Below, in pieces: positions 7,822-14,859 of a stretch of DNA of 64,000 nt. The translations under genes were made by a program, and so were the position numbers. Under the pieces are notes generated by a model. It saw only the letters and a program-made list of their open reading frames with translations. It was not told the origin of the DNA and searched no databases. The DNA is from JBBQKG01 sp038326655 (GTDB lineage Bacteria > Actinomycetota > Thermoleophilia > Solirubrobacterales > JBBDJG01), in contig JBBQKG010000001.1 of assembly GCA_038326655.1 (NCBI GenBank), forward strand, positions 62,001 through 126,000, in the 5' to 3' direction. Every line of letters begins with the position of its first letter. Positions within the stretch are counted from its first letter, which is position 1.

Positions 7822-9705
7822 ATGAGCGGGGGTCATGGAGGAGCCGCGATTCGCTTCTCGTATCTGAAGCTGGTCGTCGCTGCCTCGATGCTGCTCGCGC
7901 TGGTCGCGCTCACACCGCTGGTCGCGCACGCCGCCGTCGGTGACACGACGCTGGTGAGCCGCGGCGCCGCCGACGCGGTCGCGCCGGCCGACGGCGACTC
8001 GGGACCCGGGGTCGCGGTCTCCGCGGACGGGCGCTATATCGCCTTCGAGTCGAAGGCCACGAACCTGAGTGACGCCGCGCAGGCCGGCGTCACCAACGTC
8101 TACAAGCGCGACACGACGACCGGCACGACCACCCTCATCACGCGGATGACAGGCGCCGACGGCGCCGGGGCGGACGGTGACTCCGCCGCGCCCGCGATCT
8201 CGCCTGCCGGGCGCTACGTCACGTTCGAGTCCGTCGCCGACAACCTCAGCCCGGACGACGACAACGCCGTCCGCAACGTGTTCGTGCGCGACACCCTGGT
8301 CGATTCCACCACGCTCGTGTCGCGGGCCACCGACGGCAGCGCGGCGAACGGAGACTCCTCGCATCCGTCGGTCTCCGCGAACGGCACCTTCATCGCGTTC
8401 GACTCGGTCGCCGACAACCTCAGCGCCGAGGACCGGGACGAGTTCTCGAACGTCTACATGCGCAACATGGAGACGGGCGAGACCACGCTCATCAGCAAGG
8501 TCGCGTTCGGCTCGATCGTGATCGCTGCGGACGGCAACTCGTACGCGCCTGCGATCGACCGGGACGGCCGCCGCATCGCCTACACCTCCGACGCCGACAA
8601 CCTCAGCGCGAAGGACGCGAACGCCTACACGAACGTGTTCGTGACCGACCTCCAGACCAAGTTCACCAGCGCCGTGAGCCTGCCGACCGGGGGCTTCCTC
8701 AGCCAGACGCCCTCCGACGGCGATTCCGCGGACGCGTCGATCTCCGCGGACGGGCGATATGTCGCATTCGTGTCGATCGCCAACAACTTCGTCGACGAGC
8801 CGATCCGGACGCCCCAGATCGCCGACGTTTTCCGCCGCGACATCCAGGCCAGCAAGACGGTGCTCGTCAGCCGGGACACCGGCGTGGACGGTGCGCCCGC
8901 GTTTGCGAGCTCCGTGCATCCGTCGATCTCGGGAGACGGGCGCTTCGTCGCCTTCGAGTCGGCTGCCGGCAACCTGAGCGCGGAGGACACGGCAAACCCC
9001 GACGTCTTCGTGCGCAACGTCGATGACGGCGTCACGACCCTCGTCGACCGAGCGTCCGGCGCCACGGGCGCGATCGCCGACGCCGGCTCGTATGCACCGG
9101 CGCTGTCGCGAGACGGGCGCTTCGTCGCCTTCTCGTCGGACGCCGACAACCTGATCCCGGTGGCGGCCGACACCCCGCCCGCGTACAACCCGGCGGTCCG
9201 GAACATCTTCACCCGGCAGGTGCCGGTCGCGCCGCCGAAGGCGGACACCGGGCCGGACCTCGGCACGAACGACCACAGCGCCCACGAGGGGCACGATCCC
9301 AACAGCGCCGAGCATCTGGGGCACACCGCCGCCGAGCACGCTGGTCACACGACCGCGACCGGAGGGCCGGGAATGACGCTGTTCGGCCCGCCGCAGCAGG
9401 ACGTGGACAAGCTGTACATGCTGGCGCAGGTGCATGCCGACGCGAAGCTGGTCGTGACCGCGACCGTGAAGGTGCCCGGCAAGGCGCGCTCGACGAGGCT
9501 CTACAGCTTCAAATCGTACTCACGCTCGGTCACGGCGCACGAAGTGTTTCGCGTGAAGCTGAAGCTCGCGAAGTCGAAGCTGCGGGCCGTCAAGCGGGCC
9601 CTGAAGCGGGGGAAGAGCGTCAAGGCAAAGATCGTCGGCAAGGCGCAGAGCCCGGCGGGCGGCGGCTGGACCACGATCAACCGCACCGTCAAGCTGCGCG
9701 ACTGA
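7822..9705 (+). CDS. Secreted seven-bladed PD40 propeller with His-rich linker
   Basis: The ATG at 7822 begins a 627-residue product; an upstream in-frame extension would overlap the previous gene and is rejected. A signal peptide (about residues 10-35, LLALVALTPLVAHA) precedes seven blades, each with S-x-DGRxxAFxSxAxNL (SADGRYIAFESKATNLS, SGDGRFVAFESAAGNLS and so on), enough for a closed seven-bladed propeller. Near residues 483-515 a His-rich segment reads NDHSAHEGHDP ... EHLGHTAAEHAGH, with nine His in about 30 residues, a likely metal-binding linker. The last 110 residues are a Lys-rich beta domain (VVTATVKVPGKARS). A role in metal capture beside the copper genes is inferred. Confidence 0.8.
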   Translation: MSGGHGGAAIRFSYLKLVVAASMLLALVALTPLVAHAAVGDTTLVSRGAADAVAPADGDSGPGVAVSADGRYIAFESKATNLSDAAQAGVTNVYKRDTTTGTTTLITRMTGADGAGADGDSAAPAISPAGRYVTFESVADNLSPDDDNAVRNVFVRDTLVDSTTLVSRATDGSAANGDSSHPSVSANGTFIAFDSVADNLSAEDRDEFSNVYMRNMETGETTLISKVAFGSIVIAADGNSYAPAIDRDGRRIAYTSDADNLSAKDANAYTNVFVTDLQTKFTSAVSLPTGGFLSQTPSDGDSADASISADGRYVAFVSIANNFVDEPIRTPQIADVFRRDIQASKTVLVSRDTGVDGAPAFASSVHPSISGDGRFVAFESAAGNLSAEDTANPDVFVRNVDDGVTTLVDRASGATGAIADAGSYAPALSRDGRFVAFSSDADNLIPVAADTPPAYNPAVRNIFTRQVPVAPPKADTGPDLGTNDHSAHEGHDPNSAEHLGHTAAEHAGHTTATGGPGMTLFGPPQQDVDKLYMLAQVHADAKLVVTATVKVPGKARSTRLYSFKSYSRSVTAHEVFRVKLKLAKSKLRAVKRALKRGKSVKAKIVGKAQSPAGGGWTTINRTVKLRD

Positions 9706-9706
9706 T

Positions 9707-9979
9707 CTACTCGCCCGGGCCGTGAGGCTCGTCGAGCCTGATCGCCCGGATCGAGTGCTCGTCGGGAAGCTTCGCGAGCACCTCGTGGATGATGGTGTGC
9801 ACGTCGTGCTGATCGTGCCCGAAGTCGTCGAGCAGGCTCTTCAGGGCCGTGTGCGTGATCTTGAGCTGCGGAGGAGTGAGTTCGAGGTGAAAATGGAACT
9901 CCTCCGGCTGGAACTCCTCCGGCTGAAATTCCTCCGGCGCGGGGTCCGCGGAGCCACTGCGGTCAGGCGAGTCGGGCAT
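9707..9979 (-). CDS. Small acidic protein with EEFQP repeats
   Basis: 90 residues. The N-terminal third holds a short tandem repeat, EEFQPEEFQPEEFHFH, followed by a conserved-looking helical part (LTPPQLKITHTALKSLLDDF, HDVHTIIHEVLAKLPDEHS). No signal peptide or membrane segment. Not recognised. The start is the ATG at 9979; longer forms read into low-quality sequence. It converges on the seven-bladed propeller gene with one base between the stops. Confidence 0.6.
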   Translation of the reverse strand: MPDSPDRSGSADPAPEEFQPEEFQPEEFHFHLELTPPQLKITHTALKSLLDDFGHDQHDVHTIIHEVLAKLPDEHSIRAIRLDEPHGPGE

Positions 9980-10142
9980 CTGTCTCCATCCTTTGAGCGG
10001 TCGCTGTAGGCGAATCGTAGTCGGGCCGGCAGCGCGCCCTCGCCGCGCGCACTCTATGCCAGCGAGGCGGCCAGGGAAAGGTCCTGCCCGTTCAGCGCCG
10101 GCGGCGAAGAACCGATAGCTGCCGAGTGGCGGTGCCCCTACG

Positions 10143-11780
10143 ATGTCGATCATGAGAGGTGTCAGGGCAGGACTGGCGGCGATCGTCGTCCTCACAGTGC
10201 TGCCCGCGGCGGCGGCGGCTGCGCCACGGCGCGCGATCGTGCTGCTGGACACCGCGGCCAGACCGGCCACGGCCCACGCCTCGGCGACCGCCGTGCTCGC
10301 CCGCAACGGGCTCCGGCGGGCCCGCCCGGACGTGCCGCAGGTCGGCGTGATGACGGTGCGGGTCCCGGCCGGCACCACCTTCCGCCGACTCGCAGCGCGC
10401 CTCGAGCGCGATCGCAGCGTCCGGCGCGTCGAGCCGGAGTCGCGCCACCGGCTGCGCCTCCTGCCCGACGATCCCGCGGCGAACTGGCAGGATCCGCTCG
10501 CCTCGCCCGCGATTCCCTACCAGTGGTACCTCACCCGGGAGGGCTTTCCGGCCGCGTGGGACCTGACCCATGGCGACGGGGTCAAGGTCGGCATCATCGA
10601 TTCCGGGATCGACTCCTCCCATCCCGACCTGGGCGGCAAGATCGCGGCCGCCCGTGATCAGGATGCCGGGCCGAACGGGACCGCAGACGAGGTGGGCCAT
10701 GGCACTCACGTCGCGGGGCTTGCCTGCGCTGCGACCAACAACGGGGTGGGCGTCGCGGGCACCGGCTTCAACTGCCAGTTGATCGCAGAGAAGAGCGACC
10801 TTTCCAGCTCGAGCGTGATCGCCTCGTTGGTGGACGCGACCAACGGCGGCGCAAAGGTGATCAACATGAGCTTCGGTGGGGGCAGGCTCACGTTAGGCGA
10901 GCTGCGCGCTCTGCGATATGCGTTCAGGCACGACGTGGTGCTCGTGGCCGCGGCGGCCGACAGCCCCACGGTCGAGCAGGGGCATCCGGCGAAGGACCTC
11001 CAGCCGACCGGCACCGGCCCCTTTCTCGACAAGGGCGACGGGCTCGTGGTGACCGCTGCGGACCTCACGGGTGGCCGCGCGTCGTTTGCCGGCCGCGGCT
11101 CCCAGATCTCGATCGCCGCTTATGGCGACACGGGACCGGGCGGCGCGCCCGGCGTCTTCTCCACCTATCCCTCGAACCCCACGCAGATCGAGAGCGGCGA
11201 CACGAACCCGCCGTCGGCCCCGTGCCCGAGTTGCCGTGCATCGCTGAACGGCGATCCCCGCTACGGCTACCTGTCCGGCACCTCGATGGCATCACCCCAG
11301 GTCGCGGGCGCAGCTGCGCTGGTCCGCGGCGCGAATCCTCGCCTAAGCAACATCTCGGTGATCAGAGTGCTGAAGGAGACCGCATTGCGCACCCGCGGCT
11401 GGACCAACGACCTCGGCTGGGGAATCGTGAATGCGGGCGCGGCGGTCCGCCAGGCGCTCTCGCTCGCGGCGGACACGGTGCCGCCGAAGACGCGATCGCG
11501 CGGCGGCCGGCGGCGGCAGTCCGGCCGGCGCTTCACGCTTCGCTGGCGGGCGCGCGACAGCGCCGCCGCGGGCATCCGCGCAGCGGGCCTGGAGGCCTAT
11601 CGCGTGTACGCGCGCAGCGGACGCGGCGCGTATCACCTCGAGCTCGTGACGCGCTCCCGTTCGGCCCGGTTCGTGGGCAAGCGGGGCCGCCGCTACTCCT
11701 TCTACATCCAGGCCCGCGACCGCGCCGGCAACGTCGAGCCGCCACCGCGCAGCGCGGACTTCGTGATCCGCGTGCATTGA
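10143..11780 (+). CDS. Secreted subtilisin-like (S8) serine protease
   Basis: 545 residues with signal peptide (residues 1-28, ending AAAAA), then an I9-like propeptide (about 30-100) and an S8 catalytic domain (about 120-430). The triad is complete: Asp153 in VGIIDSGID, His186 in GHGTHVAG and Ser381 in GTSMASP; the oxyanion Asn region appears as VLVAAAADS, which lacks the usual AxxN, so the stabilising Asn is not obvious. A C-terminal basic, beta-rich domain of about 110 residues (YRVYARSGRGAYHLELV) resembles a fibronectin-type or wall-binding module. It would degrade extracellular protein or process exported proteins. Two in-frame ATGs (10143 and 10152) are possible starts. Confidence 0.9.
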   Translation: MSIMRGVRAGLAAIVVLTVLPAAAAAAPRRAIVLLDTAARPATAHASATAVLARNGLRRARPDVPQVGVMTVRVPAGTTFRRLAARLERDRSVRRVEPESRHRLRLLPDDPAANWQDPLASPAIPYQWYLTREGFPAAWDLTHGDGVKVGIIDSGIDSSHPDLGGKIAAARDQDAGPNGTADEVGHGTHVAGLACAATNNGVGVAGTGFNCQLIAEKSDLSSSSVIASLVDATNGGAKVINMSFGGGRLTLGELRALRYAFRHDVVLVAAAADSPTVEQGHPAKDLQPTGTGPFLDKGDGLVVTAADLTGGRASFAGRGSQISIAAYGDTGPGGAPGVFSTYPSNPTQIESGDTNPPSAPCPSCRASLNGDPRYGYLSGTSMASPQVAGAAALVRGANPRLSNISVIRVLKETALRTRGWTNDLGWGIVNAGAAVRQALSLAADTVPPKTRSRGGRRRQSGRRFTLRWRARDSAAAGIRAAGLEAYRVYARSGRGAYHLELVTRSRSARFVGKRGRRYSFYIQARDRAGNVEPPPRSADFVIRVH

Positions 11781-11834
11781 GAAGATTCCGCGAGCTCGCG
11801 GGTGGCTGAAGGGTCCGGGGCTAGACTCAGGACG

Positions 11835-12791
11835 ATGGGTTCCGGGCCTCGCAAGATCCTGCTTGCCGCTCCCCGTGGCTACTGTGCCGGCGTCGACCGG
11901 GCGGTCGCGACGGTCGAGCACGCGCTCGATCTCCACGGGCCGCCGGTCTACGTCCGAAAGGAAATCGTCCACAACAAGCACGTGGTCGAGAGCCTCGAGC
12001 GGCGCGGAGCGATCTTCGTCGACCAGGAGACCGAGGTGCCCGAGGGCGAGACGGTCGTGTTCTCCGCTCACGGCGTGGCGCCCGGCGTCCACGCGAACGC
12101 GAAGGCGCGTGCGCTCAACACGATCGACGCGACCTGCCCGCTGGTCACGAAGGTGCACGTGGAGGCACGCAAGTTCGCCGCGGACGGCTACACGATCGTG
12201 CTGGTCGGCCACGCGGGGCACGAGGAGGTCGAGGGCACGACCGGGGAGGCGCCGGAGAGCATCCTGCTCGTCCAGACCGAGGAGGACGTCGACAACCTCG
12301 ACGTCGCCGATCCCGACCGGGTCGCGTTCATCACGCAGACGACGCTCTCCGTCGACGAGACCACGGGGATCATCCGCAGGCTGCGCGAGAAGTTCCCCAA
12401 CATGGTTGGGCCACGCACAGACGACATCTGTTACGCGACGCAGAACCGCCAGGACGCCGTGAAGCAGCTGGCGCCGCGGTGCGATCTCGTGCTCGTGATC
12501 GGCTCGCGGAACTCGTCCAATTCGAATCGCCTCGTCGAGGTGGCGCGACAGCACGGCGCGCAGTCCCATCTCATCGACAACGAGCACGAGGTGCGCGAGG
12601 AGTGGCTGGAGGGTGTCGAGACGGTCGGCATCACCTCCGGCGCGAGCGCCCCCGAGGAGCTCGTGCAGCGCCTCGTCCAGTTCTTCCGCGACCGCGGGGC
12701 CGACGAGATCGCCGAGCTGGAGGTCACCGAGGAAGACGTCCGGTTCATGCTCCCGAAGGACATCCGCGAGCTGCTGAGCTCGCGCGCGTAA
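11835..12791 (+). CDS. ispH: 4-hydroxy-3-methylbut-2-enyl diphosphate reductase (IspH)
   Basis: 318 residues, the normal size. It catalyses the last step of the MEP isoprenoid pathway, turning HMBPP into IPP and DMAPP at a 4Fe-4S cluster. The three cluster ligands are Cys17 (RGYCAGVDRA), Cys101 (ATCPLVTK) and Cys199 (DICYATQNRQ), and the substrate-binding EIVHNKHVV, VGHAGHEEVEGT, and SSNSNRL segments are all present. The ATG at 11835 gives the family N-terminus. It stands alone, followed by an intrinsic terminator. Confidence 0.97.
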   Translation: MGSGPRKILLAAPRGYCAGVDRAVATVEHALDLHGPPVYVRKEIVHNKHVVESLERRGAIFVDQETEVPEGETVVFSAHGVAPGVHANAKARALNTIDATCPLVTKVHVEARKFAADGYTIVLVGHAGHEEVEGTTGEAPESILLVQTEEDVDNLDVADPDRVAFITQTTLSVDETTGIIRRLREKFPNMVGPRTDDICYATQNRQDAVKQLAPRCDLVLVIGSRNSSNSNRLVEVARQHGAQSHLIDNEHEVREEWLEGVETVGITSGASAPEELVQRLVQFFRDRGADEIAELEVTEEDVRFMLPKDIRELLSSRA

Positions 12792-12830
12792 CGAATTCTC
12801 CTCCCCGGCGGAGTCGGCTCAGGAAAACCC

Positions 12831-12867
12831 GGCTTGTACGGGGGAGCGGATCGGCAAGCCAGTTTTT
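12831..12867 (+). terminator. Terminator-like hairpin after ispH with CCAGTTTTT tail
   Basis: GGCTTG (12831-12836) pairs with CAAGCC (12855-12860), then AGTTTTTC. The arms are short and the loop is 18 bases, so it is weak alone, but the AAACCCG lead and CCAGTTT tail match the terminators at 38060, 38785, 58389 and 58479. Confidence 0.55.
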
Positions 12868-12883
12868 CACGATTTCCGAGCGC

Positions 12884-13741
12884 CTAGGCGGGCCCGGGCG
12901 CGAAGCTGAACGCGTATGCGCGCGCGGGGACGTGGAAGACGAGCGTCAGCTCGTGCGCGGTGTGGCACCCGTAGTCGACCAGGTCGTACAGCTGCGGCCC
13001 CTGCAGCATCAGCGTGCGCACCCACTCGCCGTCCACGAGCACGTCCGCCTTGCCCTGTCCGTCGAGCACCGCCGCGGCGGTGGCACCCGCGAAGCGGATC
13101 CTCAGCCGCTCCCCTTCCTTCACGCTGCGCGCGGACCGGTCAGGCTCGAGGTATACGTGGGGCGTCGGCGGCTTCACCAGCGCGCCGGGCCTGTCGGTGT
13201 CGCGCACCGGCTCGAGCGTCTCGGGCAGCTCCTGCGCGGGATCGATCTCGTGGAGCAGCTCCTGAATCGCCCGCTCGGTCTCGTCGTAGGCACCTTCGGC
13301 GAAGTGGTAGTAGCGCAGGACGCCCCGGCGGTCCCACAGGTAGAGCGCCGGCCACACCTCGTTGCCGTAAGTCCTCCAGATCTCGTAGTCGGGATCGGGC
13401 GCGACCGCGAAGTCGATCCCGAGCCGCGCGACCGCCGCCTCGACGTTCGCGCGCTCGGCTCCGAAGTCGAACTGGGGCGAATGGACGCCGAAGACACGCA
13501 GCCCGAAATCGCGGTAGCGACGGTCCCACTCGCGGACGTACGGCAGCGCCCGAAGCGAGTTCAGCGAGGCATGGTCCCAGAACCACACGAGCACGGCATG
13601 CTGCCCGAGCAGCGTTCCGAGGCGAACGATGCGCGCATTGATCCACTCGACCTCGGGCGGGAACTCCGGGATCGCGATGTCGAGCTGATCGGGGCGCAAG
13701 GGATAGACGCTAGAAGATCGGCGAGAATGGCGGTGTGGCAC
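12884..13741 (-). CDS. Thioredoxin-fold protein lacking the CxxC active site
   Basis: The product resembles the C-terminal part of DipZ/TlpA-like redoxins: WFWDHASLNSLRALPYV aligns with the usual FWTYxCINCLRTLPYV, so both active-site cysteines are Ser here (SLNS in place of CINC). Downstream, GLRVFGVHSPQFDF and VWPALYLWDRRGVLRYYH match the thioredoxin fold with its cis-Pro region, and a C-terminal beta domain (about residues 180-285) resembles the DipZ carbohydrate-binding-like module. It can hardly be a disulfide reductase and may instead be a binding protein. The start is unclear: GTG at 13741 (overlapping the divergent gene) or TTG at 13699. No signal peptide is visible. Confidence 0.8.
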   Translation of the reverse strand: MPHRHSRRSSSVYPLRPDQLDIAIPEFPPEVEWINARIVRLGTLLGQHAVLVWFWDHASLNSLRALPYVREWDRRYRDFGLRVFGVHSPQFDFGAERANVEAAVARLGIDFAVAPDPDYEIWRTYGNEVWPALYLWDRRGVLRYYHFAEGAYDETERAIQELLHEIDPAQELPETLEPVRDTDRPGALVKPPTPHVYLEPDRSARSVKEGERLRIRFAGATAAAVLDGQGKADVLVDGEWVRTLMLQGPQLYDLVDYGCHTAHELTLVFHVPARAYAFSFAPGPA

Positions 13742-14073
13742 GTCACGACGAATCGCTCGTGGGCACCGCGGCGGTGACCGGCAGCACGGCCGCCGTGGGC
13801 AGCGCCGCGATCGTGGGCAGCGCGGCAATCACCGGCAGCACCGCCGTGGTCGGAAGCGCCGCCGTGGTCGGCAGCGCCGCGATCGTGGGTAGTGCGGCCG
13901 TGGCGGGAAGCCTCGGCGTGGTCGGCAGCGCAGCGGTCGTGGCGGGGCTCGGCAACGCGCGCTGTGCCGCATGCGTGGCCTGCATCGGCTGCATCGACTG
14001 CATCGGCTGCGTGGCCTGCATCGGCTGCGTGGGCCTCCGGGGCGCGGCCGGTCAGGTCGGCAAACGCGGCTGA
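13735..14073 (+). CDS. Hexapeptide-repeat protein with cysteine at every third residue
   Basis: 112 residues from a GTG at 13735. Residues 10-69 are ten six-residue units of the form G-S-A/T-A-V/I-V/I/T (GSAAIV, GSTAVV, GSAAVV), which fits the left-handed beta-helix hexapeptide rule. Residues 77-98 switch to a three-residue period with eight cysteines, CAACVACIGCIDCIGCVACI then GC. The end is VGLRGAAGQVGKRG. On a beta-helix the cysteines would line up as a ladder able to bind metal. I recall similar Cys-ladder proteins in actinobacteria but know no function. It lies 18 bases from the end of the nickel permease gene, convergent with it. A protein-coding role is supported by the clean periodicity in this frame, but it is unproven. 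Confidence 0.6.
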   Translation: MARHDESLVGTAAVTGSTAAVGSAAIVGSAAITGSTAVVGSAAVVGSAAIVGSAAVAGSLGVVGSAAVVAGLGNARCAACVACIGCIDCIGCVACIGCVGLRGAAGQVGKRG

Positions 14074-14091
14074 GCCGCGCTCAGGTCACCG

Positions 14092-14859
14092 TCAGAGCGG
14101 ATACGGGACGGTCTGGATCGCCGCGAGCGCGTACCAGGCGCCGAACAGGAGCCCGAGCGTGCCCAGAGCGGGTGCAAGGGCGGCGAACCTGCGCGCGACC
14201 GGCTGACGGGTCAGCGCGACTCCGAACAAGGTCGAGCAGAGCGCCATCGAAACCGCGGTGGCGGTCGCGAACAGCGCGAGCGCGATCACCGCACCGGCAG
14301 GCTGCGAGACCGCGGCCACGACCAGCACGCCGGCTCCGGCCGAGCCGCCGGCCCCGTGGAGGAGGCCGATGCCGAAGGCGGCCGTGGGCGAGCGGCCGAG
14401 CGTCTCGGGATGGCCGTGCTCGTGGAAGGCGCGCACGTGGCCGCCGCCTTCGTCGTGGACGTGCGGGTGGGAATGTCGGACCGGCCCGTGGCTGTGGACG
14501 TGGACGTGCAGGTATCCCCGGTGCCAGCGCACGAGCAGCCGGATCGCGAGTGCCACGATCACGACGCCGACGGCAAGCTCCGCGCCCCGCTGCGCCGCGT
14601 CCGGCAGGCTGTGGCCCAGCAGCACGACAGGCAGCCCGAGCGCGAACAGCGTGACGGCATGACCCGCTCCCCAGGCGAGTCCGAGCAACCCCGCCCGGTG
14701 CGAGCCTCGCCGGTCCTCGGACATCACGAGCGTCGAGACGGCGGTGAGGTGGTCGGGATCGGTGGCGTGGCGGAGGCCGAGCAGCACCGCGACGGCGAGC
14801 GCCAGCGCAAGGCTGCCGCCCGACCCGAGCCCCGCGATCCTGTCGTCGAGGCCGAGCAT
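14092..14859 (-). CDS. High-affinity nickel permease (NicO/NiCoT-type)
   Basis: About 255 residues with six or more hydrophobic helices. The nickel/cobalt transporter signature is at the N-terminus, LRHATDPDHLTAVSTL (the HxxxDH motif of helix 2), followed by LLGLAWGAGHAVTLFALG. A cytoplasmic or outer loop is very His-rich (HVHVHSHGPVRHSHPHVHDE, then HVRAFHEHGH), a likely Ni-binding reservoir. The last gene of the hydrogenase operon: it starts at ATG 14859 or the GTG just before it (14862), in the stop codon of hypF. It would supply Ni for the hydrogenase active site. Confidence 0.9.
   Translation of the reverse strand: MLGLDDRIAGLGSGGSLALALAVAVLLGLRHATDPDHLTAVSTLVMSEDRRGSHRAGLLGLAWGAGHAVTLFALGLPVVLLGHSLPDAAQRGAELAVGVVIVALAIRLLVRWHRGYLHVHVHSHGPVRHSHPHVHDEGGGHVRAFHEHGHPETLGRSPTAAFGIGLLHGAGGSAGAGVLVVAAVSQPAGAVIALALFATATAVSMALCSTLFGVALTRQPVARRFAALAPALGTLGLLFGAWYALAAIQTVPYPL

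Noticed and set aside
13743..14021. Minus-strand ORF rich in LPTTAALPT repeats
   Set aside because: It is the mirror of the plus-strand hexapeptide and Cys-ladder protein; the plus strand gives a known fold rule and organised cysteines, the minus strand only low-complexity sequence.
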